The notes beneath the pieces are model-generated. The model did no database searches. It was not told the origin of the DNA and saw nothing but the letters and a program-made list of their open reading frames with translations. From Mesocentrotus franciscanus (Eukaryota > Echinodermata > Echinoidea > Camarodonta > Strongylocentrotidae), in the NCBI GenBank assembly GCA_037976565.1, contig CP137680.1:19494675-19558674 (forward strand): a DNA stretch of 64,000 nt, read 5' to 3'. Below are positions 14,301-29,300 of this stretch, one piece after another (position 1 is the stretch's first letter; each line of letters begins with the position of its first letter). Both the position numbers and the translations under genes were made by a program.

Positions 14301-17300
14301 TTATCCAACATCTTTTAAATGTTATTGATATGATATAAACATAACATTTTAAGAATGTTGTTAAAATATTGTAATCTTTACATTGAAACGTTTTACAAAT
14401 GTCACAAGAACACATTTTAAATACGTTTTTATCAAAACAATTAAAATAACATTTTTTGAACGTTTTTCAAAATGTTTTAAAAAGATCATACAAACATTCC
14501 AGATGTAATGTTTTCGTAATATCGTAATAATGTTTCAAAGAAGAAAAGAAACGTTTTTCCAACATCTTTTAAATGTTTTTAATATGATAAAAACATAATA
14601 TTTTAAGAATGTTGTTAAAATATTGTAATCTTTACATTTCGACGTTGTACAAAAGTCATTAAAAAACATTTCAGAAACAATTTTATCAAAACAATTAAAA
14701 AAACATTTTTTGTACGTTTTTCTAAATGTTCAAAAAGATCTCACAAGCATTTCAGATGTAATGTTTTCGTTATATCGTAATAATGTTTCAAAGAAGAAAA
14801 GAAACGTTTATCCAACATCTTTTGAATGTTATTGATATGATATAAACATAACATTTTAAGAATGTTGTTTAAATATTGTAATCTTTACATTTTGACGTTG
14901 TACAATAGTCATAAAAAACATTTCAGAAACAGTTTTATCAAAACAATTTAAAAACATTTTTTGAACGTTTTTCAAAATGTTTAAAAAGATCTCACAAACA
15001 TTCCAGATGTAATGTTTTCGTAATATCGTAATAATGTTTCAAAGAAGAAAAGAAACGTTTTTCCAACATCTTTCAAATGTTATTGATATGATATAAACAG
15101 AACATTTTAAGAATGTTGTTAAAATATTGTAATCTTTACATTGAAACGTTTTACAAATGTCACAAGAACACATTTTAAATACGTTTTTATCAAAACAATT
15201 AAAATAACATTTTTTGAACGTTTTTCAAAATGTAAAAAAAAAGATCTTACAAACATTTCAGATGTAATGTTGTCGTAATATCATAATAATGTTTTCAAAG
15301 AAGAAAAGAAACGTTTTTCCAACATCTTTTAAATGTTATATGTATGATATTACAAAAAAACATTTTAAAAATGTTGTTAAAATATTGTAGTCTTTACATT
15401 CAAACGTGTTACAAATGTCACAAGAACACATTTTAAATACGTTTTTATCAAAACAATTAAAATAACATTTTTTGAACGTTTTTCAAAATGTTTAAAAAAG
15501 ATCTCACAAATGTTCCAGATGTAATGTTTTCGTAATATCGTAATAATGTTTCAAAGAAGAAAAGAAACGTTTTTCCAACATCTTTCAAATGTTATTGATA
15601 TGATAAAAAAAAAACATTTTAAAAATGTTGTTAAAATATTGTAGTCTTTACATTCAAACGTGTTACAAATGTCACAAGAACACATTTTAAATACGTTTTT
15701 ATCAAAACAATTAAAATAACATTTTTTGAACGTTTTTCCAAATGTTTAAAAAAGATCTCACAAACATTTCAGATGTAATGTTGTCGTAATATCATAATAA
15801 TGTTTTCAAAGAAGAAAAGAAACGTTTTTCCAACATCTTTTAAATGTTATATGTATGATATTACAAAAAAACATTTTAAAAATGTTGTTAAAATATTGTA
15901 GTCTTTACATTTAAAACGTGTAACAAATGTCACAAGAATACGTTTTAAAGAGAAGGTTGAGTTCTGGGAAGAGGTGAAAATAATTTGTGAGCGTTATCAT
16001 TGTTATTATGCAAGTGTGGAAGAACATCAGAGAAAAATGTTCCCTGAAAAGCATGGCTCTTCAAATGCCTTAATATTCTAAATATGGCATGTAACAGCAT
16101 AAAAATCGGGACGGATTTTTATGCCACATGTTCGTGTAGTCCCATATACATCTTTCTGTGTACAGTGCTTGTAACTTTATCAAGATTCGGCCAAATTTCT
16201 TATCATTTTGATGATTCCAGAACCTTGCAGTACACACCAATACTTATATGCTAGATGATCAACCTTTTCTGATCGATTCCACACCGTTTCTTTCACAATG
16301 CAATCGCATGACCAGAACTCAACTTTATCTTTAAATACGTTTTTATCAAAACAATTAAAATAACATTTTTTGAACGTTTTTCAAAATGTTTTAAAAAATC
16401 TTACAAACATTCCACATTTTATGTTTTCTTTATATCGCAAGGAAACATTTTCCCCACATCTTTTTAATGCTATACAAACGATATAAAAGAACATTTTAAA
16501 GATATTTTTAAAATATTGTAATACTTACACTTAAACATTGTACAGAAGTCATAAAATTTAGTTTCAAATATGTTTAAACATAGGCCTACTATCATTTAAC
16601 CATTTAAACAAATGATAATTAAAGTAATGAAGTCAATAATAAAAACATAACATTAATAGCGGTTCCCACCAAACATACGTACGAAGGTGAAAACAAATAA
16701 ACAATTTTTTTGTCCATTGACGTAGTGTACACTTTAATATCTTCACCCCCCTCCCGAATCGGCAGTATTTTTCCCTGCCCCCAAGCTTTGTTTTATTAAC
16801 TTTTACGTATGAAACGACTAAAATTAACATGCAACATTTCTCAGTGAAATAATCGATTTTTCGTAACCCGGATATATAGACTTCTACAGGGGCGGATCCA
16901 GTAAAGGGGGGGGGCCAAATCTTGAGAAAATATTTAGCGGCGAATCAGGGTAGGGAGGAAGGGAGCACTTTTAAAATCTTTTGGGCTCAACGGGGAGGGG
17001 AGGAGAGGGCACTACTTTTTCTTCTCAACATCGACCCCTGCTTATTAGCTGGCTCGCTAATTTGCCGCTATATATTTTTTCAAGATAAGGACCCCCTCCT
17101 CTTTGCAGGCGGCTGGCTAATTCGCCGCTAAATATTTTCTCAAGATTTGGCCCCCTTTTGCGGCCGCCTGGATCTGCCCCTGTCAGTGGCGGATCCAGGG
17201 GGGGCCCCTCCCCTAGAAAAAAAACAAGTAAAAACACCCTTTTTGTAAAAAAAAAAAGATGGGCCCCTCCTTGCGCTCAAGGGGTGGTGTTAAAAAAAAT

Positions 17301-20300
17301 TTTCGGAGGCAAAAAAAAATTGTGCTCACCCCCCACTGAGCGAAAAATCGACCAGCACGATTTTTCATTTTTCAAACCCCTGAGCGGAAAATCGGCCGGC
17401 ACGGTTTTCAAATTTTCGCACGGTGGGCCCCTTTTCGCCCCCTCCTTGCCGCCGGCTGGATCAGCCCCTGGCCCCTGTAGGAGGCTATATATCCAGGTTA
17501 GTTTATTTCACTAAGAAATGTTGCATGTTTTAGTCGTTTCATTCGTATAAGTCAATAAAAACAAAGCTGGGGGGCTGAGAAAATCCTGCGGAATTGGTGG
17601 GGTGAAGAATGTCCGAAGAATGCCAGGGAGCGGCCAATTTTCATTTTTGTTTTAAAAGGTAAAATTAATGTTACCATTTCTTTTTTACCTGTTTTTGGGC
17701 CAGGGGTGGGGCTGGGCCCATCGCCCCCTGTGGTCCGCGCCCGGCCTCCTACTCAACCTCTATCCTGCAAAACAATTGTCGTTTTTGAGATATTCAATTC
17801 ATGGCTATATTTTTGGCATTTTTAATATTTATATTTTGTTCTCTTTTCTTTAACAATTTTCATATTGTGTAATTTCTTTCAGTTTCTTTAATACTTCTAC
17901 ATAGTCTTGATGGGTTTTGTTGCGGGGAGGGGTGGTCAGTCATTTATTGCATGTTTATTTCCGATCTGCATCTTTAATATAATCATCTTCATAATAGGCA
18001 TTTGAGCTAGCACTCGATATTACGATCGTGTGTCACTGTATTTCTTTGACTTCTTGACAGCATTAAATGAAAGGTTGAGTTCTTGGAGGGTCAGAAAGTT
18101 CGCAAAATATGACAATAAAGAAAACATGATAAACTACACTCTTTTAGAGACGGCCCCTTCAAAACAATTCGACCTAAAACTGTTCAAAACCCAATTTTTA
18201 GCCAGCTAGGGAATAATGTTTCGATGGTTGCCCAATCACCATTACGTCGTTAATATGTTGTTTATTTTGAGAACATTCAGTCGTATTTGAAAGAATTTCC
18301 AAAGATTAATATTGATTTATGTCTTTTCGTGTTAATACCAATAGGTTCAAAGATCGGATTCGGACAATTTACTGGCCCTCCTCAGACTTCAACTCTCCCT
18401 ATAAATATAATTATATTGTAGAATTAAGATTTTTTTAAATTTGTCTACTTTAATTTGAATATTTGAAGTAAAAAGTATCTAATTAGCAAAAGAATTAGCT
18501 AACTACTCTATTGCTTTAATGACCTTGAACTAATCCAATAAGATGGAATTGTAACAATTTGTTTGTCTAATTCTCCAAGAGTTTTATATCACAACGAATG
18601 ACAGCTATAGAAAGGAAGCTGTAACTCAAATACAAAAGTCTATACCGAGTCCTTCCAGACAATAAAACATCATCAGGAATAGTTACACGAATGAGAGGCA
18701 ATTAAGTTAGTATACTTGGTAACAAAACTGACACATTCGATAACAAATGGATAAATTTTGAGAGGATTTTGATCGTTTAATGATATTATATTGAATTTCC
18801 CACATCATTTTCAGTCATGATGTTGCATTGTTGTTGTTGTTTTTAAAAAAAATCTATGTTCTGTATATTAGTACAGCTAGCTATATAGTATTATTATTAT
18901 CATATTATTATTATCAATATGCTACGGTTTCAGTAATCGCTTATTATGGTTGATATTCGTTATTTATATCTTATTCTGAAGTATCATATGATATTCATTT
19001 GTACATGTATTCAAATATGTTATTCAGAGATTGATTTTCAATAAAAGGCCTGTCGGAGGGGTCGGAGGGTCCAAAAATGGAAGAAGAAAAAGAAAGAAAA
19101 AACTGGAACTCAATTTGTGTTTGCTGCCATCTAGTGGTAGAGAGCGAAATATTTAATTTCAATTTCAAAATCCCGGCATTGCAAAAAATTACAAGTACTG
19201 TACAACTCTCAACGGCGCTTTTCAATCATTATTTGCCATTTCGCCAGATTTGTCTTCTTTTCAAACCCACAGTATGGGGAAAAGGTTAGATTAACACCAG
19301 GAAAGAAGAATTTTGAGAGTTTTCCAGAGCAAGAATTTAACAAAATGAGAAAGGATCGAACCAGGCCAGGCCAGAATTCACCAAGTTATACATAGTACTT
19401 AGTAGATCTAGCTCAGGCTAGAGTCAGACAGTGGTCCCACACATCCACTCATGTGTGGGAAAATAGTCGGTCTGAAGAAAACGACATCTTTCCTTTGCAC
19501 TGGACTGCTAGCTGCTGGAGCTACTTTGAAGATCATCATTTTGTCAAGGATGTGAGTAATAAAGTTCTATACTAAATTTTTATAGTAAATGATCTTACTT
19601 TAATAAATTTTGATTTTGATTCATGAAAAAAATTCAAACCGATCACATTTGAAATTGAATTTTGAAATTTTGATGAAATCATGAAGATTGAACTTGAAGA
19701 CTAGATAGTATTAGTAGGCTAGATCTAGGTAGAATAGACCTAGGCCTAGTAGTACTAGTAGTAGTAGATTATTTATATCACTTATACTGTAGCTGTGATA
19801 GGCCTAGATCTAAGGCTGATCACTCCAGCTACTGAGCTAGATCCAGATCCAGCAAAGCATAGATTAGAATCTAGTAGTAGACTATTCAATACTACTATTA
19901 CTAGTAATGCCTGGCATGGCATGGCTAGACAGAAATAACCGTCTGGTATGGGTCATTCTTTAATAAAACTGACATTTGTTGACATTCCCCATACACAGAC
20001 GGGTACCCGTACGCCGCACCACGGGAGAGATTGAGCCGATTGTGGCCCGCTTTGGTCCCAAAAACTTTCTCCCACGATTTTTTTTATTTAGATCTAATTT
20101 TCTGATTTATAAATCAGATAAAAAAATACTAGGTCTATTTTTCTCCTATGTACAGTTATCATTTTTTTATGNNNNNNNNNNNNNNNNNNNNNNNNNNNNN
20201 NNNNNNNNNNNNNNNNNNNNNNNNNNNNNNNNNNNNNNNNNNNNNNNNNNNNNNNNNNNNNNNNNNNNNNNNNNNNNNNNNNNNNNNNNNNNNNNNNNNN

Positions 20301-23300
20301 NNNNNNNNNNNNNNNNNNNNNNNNNNNNNNNNNNNNNNNNNNNNNNNNNNNNNNNNNNNNNNNNNNNNNNNNNNNNNNNNNNNNNNNNNNNNNNNNNNNN
20401 NNNNNNNNNNNNNNNNNNNNNNNNNNNNNNNNNNNNNNNNNNNNNNNNNNNNNNNNNNNNNNNNNNNNNNNNNNNNNNNNNNNNNNNNNNNNNNNNNNNN
20501 NNNNNNNNNNNNNNNNNNNNNNNNNNNNNNNNNNNNNNNNNNNNNNNNNNNNNNNNNNNNNNNNNNNNNNNNNNNNNNNNNNNNNNNNNNNNNNNNNNNN
20601 NNNNNNNNNNNNNNNNNNNNNNNNNNNNNNNNNNNNNNNNNNNNNNNNNNNNNNNNNNNNNNNNNNNNNNNAAAAGATTCAATCAGTTTAATTTTAGCCA
20701 TTACAAGAAGTGGGTTATTGATGTAGACAAATGCTCATGTACCCATTACAGCTCATTTTATGTATGTTATTACCAAAAGGTGAAAAAAGCCAATCAGTCA
20801 CTCAATAGTGTCTGACAGTGAAGTCTAGCAAGTAAGCGGATTTCCTTGCATAATTTGAATATTAGGACAATGCTAACGTTTAAATTTCACAGATAGGACA
20901 TACATGACATATTCATAATTCGTGCAAAGTTCTACAGAATTTGATGTTGGCTGCAAAAGAGACATAGTATCTTTAAAGGGATATCCAACCCAAATAGACA
21001 ACTACTCTAAATGAAAGCAGAAAATCAGAGAAGCAAACTGATGAAAGTTTCAATTAAATCGGACTAAATATAAGAAAGTTATGAAAATTTAAAAGTTTTA
21101 ATTACTATACGTATGGGCACTTCAAATTGGCTGAAGCGGTAATGTCAATGTGATGTAGTGCCGGACTACGTTCCCATCTGTTTCAACTAATAAAATAAAC
21201 TACGTGTACAGGTCTATGATGAATGTTTAATGTTTACAATGTGTTCAGTCGGACAAAAAAATTGTGATATTACTCTCTTTTTTTTCTTTTTCTTTTCTCA
21301 GAGACATGGGCAGAAGTCTGCGCGATAGCTCAGTTGGTAGAGCAGTGGTCTCGTAATCCGGTGACCTGGGTTGAAACCAAGTCGATGCGCTAGTGCCCTT
21401 TGGTAAGGCATTAATCCTCACTACCAGGTCCCTCGGAGGGGACCTTAAGCCGTCGTCCGTCTGGTTGCTTACTTACAAGCATTTATGCTTTCTTAGCAGT
21501 CAGGTAAAAAATAACCATCACATCACATCACATCACGTCTGCAGATAAAGCACTTCCAGACTTGGACTTGGACTCGGAGTGCATCAGTACTTTGGATATG
21601 CTACCTGCGTGTGTGTGTTTTATTTTATCCTACAGAAAGTTTGACATGGAATTGAGGGGGAGAGGAGGGTGCAATATAGTGTTAACCCACACTTTTCTGA
21701 AAATGAGTTACATCCATTTTCATCATCTTTTGAGTGTTCTACATCTTTTTTTTAAAAACGGAAATCGACTGATTAATAGGCAAATGAATAAATCATTCTT
21801 CCCTGAAAACAAGCAATTATCTGAACACAACAACAAAATTAACTCCCTTAATCAAAATGGCGTAGCTTTTTAAAGAAAAGGTTTTGAGCAAAATAACTTG
21901 GCAGGAGTGTTCCTATGTATTGAGTAACTTTTCTCAGAAAATAAAATTGCTCCATTGGGTAATGCATGAGTGAACAAACAAAGGCAAATTTGTAACTTTT
22001 CAAAAGTCACAATGGTTATGTTTTATGCTGTTTTGACAGTACATTTTAGCATTTCTTACGCGATTTTTAAAGTGTGCTCACCCAACCAAGACACGATGAC
22101 AACCTCTTGTGTTCACACAACATGTGATGATACATTTTGGTAGAAATATCTTCTTCTTCTTTTTTTCAATAAGTGGAATAAATTTTGCAATTTCAAAAGG
22201 GTTGATTTTTTTTTTAAATTGTGCTCACGCGACAATAAATGAAAAAGTGTCGGGATAGGTGTTAGGGGGTCAAGCAATGGATGATAAACAACAACAACAC
22301 AAAAACATGCACCAGAAACCAAATTTACTAAAATCTTGTTTCACATAATCCCCAAAATGACCCTTATGACTTTTGAAAAGTGACAGTGATAATTTTCCCT
22401 TTAAAGATACTATGTCCCTTTTGCAGCCAACATCAAATTCTGTAGAACTTTGCAGGAATTATGAATATGTCATGTATGTCCTATCTGTGAAATTTAAAGT
22501 TAGCAGTGTCCTAATATTCAAATTATGTAAGGAAACCCGTTTACTTGCTAGACTTCACTGTCAGACACTATTGGTGACTGACTGGCTTTTTCATCTTTGG
22601 TAATAACATACATAAAATGAGCTGTAAAGGGTACATGAGCATTTGTCTACATCAATAACCCACTTCTTGTAATGGCCAAAATCAAACTGATTGAATCTTT
22701 GCGCAGCATAAAATGTATGACCAATCGGTACAATGGTCTGAAAAATCAGACTATTACTTACTGGCTCTATAGTTCCTAAGTCGATTCGACAACTAATAGT
22801 CGATATTTTCCCACTTTTTCAAGCCCCCTTTTTTAGGGAAGTTCTAAATTAGTATTGTCTTTCAAATGCTGTTGGAATTTAACTTTTCATTTTTGGCCTG
22901 CAAATGGGACATAGTACCTTTAATGTTTGCTGACTCATGCATGACTCGGTGGATCAATCACATCTTCACAGAAAAGTTACCGTAGTCAATAAGTATAGGA
23001 ACACTCCTGCCAAGTTGTTTTGCTCAATACCTTTTCGTTAAAAAGTTACGCAATTTGGATTAAGGGGGAGTTAATTTTTTGTTGTGTTCAGCATGAAAAT
23101 GTGCTAACCCATACATTCCATTCTGGAGCCCCATGACAGATATGGTTTGGTAAAGAAAAGTGCATAATTCGTCAACAAAATGAATTCCATTCTGCAAGGG
23201 ACACAATGGATCTGACTTTCAAGATATGTACATTTATTAATTTTGTCTAAAAGGGAGTTCGATGCGAAAATATGAATTTTATTAATTAATACATTTTGAT

Positions 23301-26300
23301 TATTGGAGGATAGCACTGTATTCATTTAAATTTTTGGAGGTGATAATTTTTCAAATGATTTCCATTTTAGATAAAAACATATGGGTAGCTTGTAGTAGAC
23401 AGAGATTCATCAGGTTTCCATGTATATATGCTACCCTCCAAAATATTGGGTACCTGTAATCAGATCTGATTTCACCGAATTTTATTTATCATCACACTTG
23501 TGGCACTGCAATAATTAAGTACCAAAGTGAAGAGTAAACATCAGCCTTGAAGTTGGCGCCAGTAGGGGCATTTACACTGTCATCCAAATCGCCAAAAATG
23601 CCAAACCGAGCCTGACCGCGATGTTTACCAAGGCAACAACGCTTTACCGCAAACACGCCAAGCCCGAAACATTCCAAACGAAGTGTGATCTTTGGCATAT
23701 TTTGGCGTATTTATAAACGCCGCTCTTGTAAAATCGCGATTTTAGGTCACGTGACTTTATGAGCGTGGCTCGCTAGATCCTTGAAGCCTATTTGCACAAA
23801 GTAAACAACTTGTTTACGCTGAACCGCTACGAAAGAGTCTCGGCTAAACTGTAAAATCTCGCTTTAGAAACCACCAAATGAAATGATTAAAATGTCAAAT
23901 GGAAGAAGAAGAGTTGTTCTAACTCATAAATATTGCAAATAGTTGTCAAACCCTGTTTTAATATCAAAACTGAGCGAAACAAAGCGCAATCTTTTTGTAT
24001 TATTTTATCTGAAAATATTTCAGTATTTTTCATATTTTCCGTCATTACACCAGATCGATACTTTCGTGCGTGATAAATCAAAGTATATCAAAGCTCTCTT
24101 CCAAATATCTTCTCATAATTCTATGTCCCACGGTTGTTTCGGGAATAAATCGAAGGCAATGTCATCAACGAACCCATGGCGAAACATTCATGGAAGCGTA
24201 TGTAGTCCCATATGTAGAGGACGTGCGGTAACATGTAGTCCATGTAGTCACACGTACCGTTATACGTGCATGACTGTTGTGCTGGACTCGCTGTGTATGG
24301 ATCGAGCATTTTGTATTGGGAAGACCGCGCATGCGCATTACCAACCAAAACACGCCAAAAGATCGCTGAGCAGCTCAGTCGGTGATGTTTCGCACAAGTG
24401 TAACGGGTGCACAAAAATCGCGATTTTTCAAAATGAGGTATTTGACAGTATAAATCGCCTAGTGTAACCATTATAAACTGTTTCAGGAAGCACTCATGCA
24501 TTAACAAAGGCAATCGCATATTTCATACGGGGAGGAATTGATGAGGCTTCCTGAAACTTTTTACAACGGTTAATCTGGTGACAGCTTGAAGGCTGATGTT
24601 TTTCTTCAGCTTGGTAGTAAATTATTGCAGTACCACAAGTGCGATGATGAATAAAATGTTGGTGAGTGTGACAAACCCGTTCTTATTACAGGTGACCCCA
24701 AACTTTTGGAGGGCAGTGTATTTCACTCAGAGTAAATTTAAATTTGAGTAACTACTTAACGTTGCTTAACACTTTTTACACTGTTTCTTGTTGGTTAGCA
24801 CTACATTGCTTTAAAAAAAGCATTGATTTTTTTCTTTGATAACTGTTTGAAACTTTATGTCGTTTTCCAAAATTTCCAAAAGATTATCAAAAGACACACT
24901 TGGACACACTTCTATATTGCACTGACGCCCTCAGCTAGAAAAGTACTTTAATTAACTCAACTTGACCATTCTTAGTATGATTAGAAATGTACTTATTGAT
25001 TACTGTTTTGTAGTTATTAAGCTGTGGAAAAAATAGACCAAACGCTTGATTACTTTCATACTTTGCAATATGATAGCCTGGGGGAGGCTTTGAAGCCCCT
25101 CTACATTTTTTGAGATAATTTTTAAGGCCAAAAATCTTGCGCTGAAATTTTAGGACCTTTTTTTCTTTCTGGGTCTTGCGCATCTTTTGAAACAAATTTT
25201 TCGAAAAATCAGACCTACCGTTACAAAGTCACGTGACCTTTTGTCTTTGCATGTCAGCCCAAAAAATTGCTCATTTTCGTGATTTGTGTACAAAACATAT
25301 AAAAGAGATAAAACATTGGTTATTTGGTCTTGTTCATAGTTTAGTGTTTGTTTTGGGGGTCAAAATAATTGAATTATAGTTAGAAATGAAATAAAACAAC
25401 GAAAACAATACAATACAATACATAAGTTATAAAAACAAAGAAATACATAAGAAATTATCAAAAGAAGGCTCTTCCAAATTTTGTTGTATTATTATTCCAA
25501 ATGGATATATGTAGTGAAAATGAATGTTTGAATATGAAGAATATGCGGTTTAGGGGTAAAAATGTGAATTTTATGACCTTAAGTGCATGAATTACCATAA
25601 ATATGCAAATTAGTGTATTTTCAAGAAATTGAAATTACCATAGTATTCTATACACTTCACCTGACATGCATGCCAATTTTTGCGGCGATCACCCAAGATC
25701 ATAGGGGCAGAAGCCCCAGCAACATTTGTAAATCATTTTTGTTTTAAAATAACCCTGGCTATATAGGGTTCCACGCAACATAGTATTATTATTATTATTG
25801 TTATTATTATTAGCCATCAACATTTTACTGTTAAGATGGTATATACATCTAGATGGAAAATGTGATGTAGTACTTAGGCTCTTTATATGCAATTATTTTT
25901 TATATGTACATAAAATATGTACCGGTATGCTTGTTATAAAGTTTATAGGGCCTACAAGATCTTCAGGACTGCTGACTTTTTATCAGGCTATCAGCGGTAC
26001 CTCATTAAAAGCGGTCCCTCATGAAAACCCATGATAATAATAATATAACATGTGTAGGGGAGACTGGGGTTAAGTGGGACACTCTAAAAATAAGAAGACA
26101 ATGATAAATTCATTTACATCAGGCAAAAGGCTTTACCCAATGCCTTTGAAAAATATGCCAACAACCACTGTAAACTATTGCACACAAGTATAGGATAAGC
26201 AACTTATTTTCACTAATTTTATTACTGATTTTTAAACATTTATTCAGATTTGTATTATGCGGTTCCCAACTGGGGATCTGACATTTGCTCCTGCGACAAT

Positions 26301-29300
26301 TGCTCGTCTTATTTTCTCCAAAGATATAGGGTTAGGGTTGTGATAGGGTTTTTGGTTCAGAATAATAGGAAGGTAAGGATTAAGGTTAGTGTTAGGTTTG
26401 GGTTTAGAGTTTATGTTTGGCTTAGTATGCAGATTTTCCATTGGAGCAATTGTCCCCAGAGCAAATGTCATGGAATCTCCCAACCAAGTGGATACCCCTT
26501 GTGATAGTGATTATCCTCTGAGGTGATAAAATGATTTAATACAAGATTTCTTGATGGCAAGCTAGAATTAATAGTATGGCCATCAATTTCAATTGTTTTT
26601 TTATATCTGGGGTAAACTGGGACATTAATAATGCAATGAGCAATATCGGTATTGTTTTCTGTGATTGAATGTACGCTTATGGGTGTCCCAGTTTACCCCG
26701 AGGTGTCCCAATTAACCCCCATCTAAGGGTTTGCAAAATTTATGATTACATGAAAAGTCAAGCTGTGGGAATTCAATCTATAACTGCAATATTTACCTAT
26801 GTATCTACAGTGCATCCCAGAAAAAGGAAACCAGATTTCAGGGCAGAAATTTTCTGTCATAATAATAATTTGCTTTATGAGATATACATGTATGAAATGC
26901 TCTACTTCTGTACTTTTATTTGATGCATAACGTAATATGCTAGATTTCTGACAAATGAGTAAAGCCATTTCAGCTTTCCTGATTTAGCAGCTAACATTGG
27001 ATCTAATGCTTAAGTGAATTCACACAAACTTTATGTTCACATCGTTTCCAATACAGCAATAAAGAGCCCCTGAACAGGGCTACTTAAACACTGTTTTGTT
27101 ATGTGTAAATTCACTCAAGCATAAGGTCCATTGTCAGCTGCTAGATTAGGAAAGCTGAATGGCTACTTATTTGGGAGAAATCAAGCATCATTTCATTTTA
27201 CTTCTTCTCGAGCATACGTCATTCATTTTATATGCATGAAGTGTCATATAAAAGAAAATTATTAATTTTTATGTGATGTGTTTCTTTATCCAAAATAAAT
27301 ATCTTTACTACCCTACAAATTAACTCAAAGTTACAATTTGTTTGTGCAAATGAAATTTTGGTACCACCACTTTCTATTTTTGTTATTCAATCATAATAAA
27401 TTATGCATCAAATAAGAAGCGGAGCTTTTCACACATATACATCTCATTGCGGAAATTATTGTATCTCCCGGCAGTATGCCGGTGGGGTACTTTGGATTCA
27501 GCAGCGTTACGCCGCCGCCGCGTCATATTCTTGTGTGCGCTCTATCTGCCACATTCCTTGACGGATTTCTTTCAAATTTTGTATGGAGGTGTATCTTGGT
27601 ATAATCTACACACCTATAACTTTTGGTGATGCTGCCCTCAGTGTTCCGTCTTCTATAGGGTAAAAGGCCATATTTTTGTGGATGGTTTGTGTGCGCTCTA
27701 TAGGCCACATTTCTCAATCTCAAGGGATTTTGTTCAAATTTTGAACAAAGGTGTATCTTGGTACGATCTACAAGCCTATAGAATTTTGCTGATGCTGCCT
27801 CCAGTGTTCCGTCTTTTATAGGGTCAAAGGTCATATTTTGATAGATATCTTGTGTGCACTCTAGTGTGTGGTCTAACTGCATCATTTCTTAACAGATTTC
27901 TTTCAAATTTTGTATGGAGGTGTATCTTGGTATAATCTACACACCTCTAACTTTTGGTGATGCTGCCCCCATTGTTCCGTCTTCTATAGGGTAAAAGCCC
28001 ATATTTTTGTGGATGGTTTGTTTGCGCTCCATAGGCCACATTTCTCAATCTCAAGGGATTTTGTTCAAATTTTGAACAAAGGTGTATCTTGGTACGATCT
28101 ACAAGCCTATAGAATTTTGCTGATGCTGCCTCCAGTGTTCCGTCTTTTATAGGGTCAAAGGTCATATTTTGATAGATATCTTGTGTGCACTCTAGTGTGT
28201 GGTCTAACTGCATCATTTCTTAACAGATTTCTTTCAAATTTTGTATGGAGGTGTATCTTGGTATAATCTACACACCTCTAACTTTTGGTGATGCTGCCCC
28301 ATTGTTCCGTCTTCTATAGGGTAAAAGCCCATATTTTTGTGGATGGTTTGTTTGCGCTCCATAGGCCACATTTCTCAATCTCAAGGGATTTTGTTCAAAT
28401 TTTGAACAAAGGTGTATCTTGGTACGATCTACAAGCCTATAGATTTTGCTGATGCTGCCTCCAGTGTTCCGTCTTTTATAGGGTCAAATGTCATATTTTG
28501 ATAGATATCTTGTGTGCACTCTAGTGTGTGGTCTAACTGCATCATTTCTTAACAGATTTCTTTCAAATTGAATATGGAAGTGTATGTTGGTAAAATCTAC
28601 GCACCTATAGTTTTTGGTGATGCTGCCACGAGTGTCCCGTGTTTTATAGGGTCAAAGGTCATATGTCTTTTATGAGCTCTAAATGCCACATTTCTTGACG
28701 GGTTTCTTTCAAATTTTGTATGGAGATGTATCTTGGTACAATCTACTCATCTACACTTTTGGGCGATGCTGCCCTCATTGTTCCGTCTTTTATATGGTCA
28801 AAGGTCATATGTCTTTTATGCGCTCTAAATGCCACATTTCTTGATGGATTTCTTTCAAATTTAGTATGGAGGTGTATCTTGGTATAATCTACACACCTCT
28901 AGCTTTTGGTGATGCTGCCCCCATTGTTCCGTCTTCTATAGGGTAAAAGCCCATATTTTTGTGGATGGTTTGTGTGCGATCTATAGGCCACATTTCTCAA
29001 GGGATTTTGTTCGAATTTTGAATGAAGATGTATCTTGGTACAATTTTGCTGATGCTGCCTGCTGCCTCCAGTGTTTTGTCTTTTATAGGGTCATAGGTCA
29101 TATTTTGGTGGGTGTCTAGTGTGCGCTCTGCAGGTACATATTTCATGACGGATTTCTTTCAAATTTTCTTGGTACAATCTACACATCTACACTTTTGGGC
29201 AATGTTGCCCTCATTTTCCGTCTTTTATATGGTAAAAGGTCATATGTCTTTTATGCACTCTAAATGCCACATTTCTTGACGGATTACTTTCAAATGTTGT

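Noticed and set aside
8634..16570. CRISPR-like regular repeats
   Set aside because: Units are contiguous ~250-bp satellites without unique spacers, in an animal genome.
19976..20815. Open frames across the first N gap (also 57773-58511 across the second)
   Set aside because: The middle residues are undetermined; the visible ends are MITE or array sequence.
21320..21395. Possible tRNA gene
   Set aside because: A- and B-box-like words exist, but the cloverleaf is not complete and a SINE body with CATCA tail follows; related SINE bodies recur in the window.
23943..24467. 174-codon frame within the Tc1-like element as a transposase
   Set aside because: No DDE/DDD spacing, helix-turn-helix or other transposase motif; Cys- and Ser-rich by composition.
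26325..26415. Interstitial telomere array (TTAGGG-like words)
   Set aside because: Too short and degenerate, and it lies inside an inverted-repeat element.
27523..28216. Two similar minus frames (MMQLDHTLEC...) that look like a repeated protein
   Set aside because: They are tandem satellite units; the frame is lost in other units and splice or codon signals are absent.
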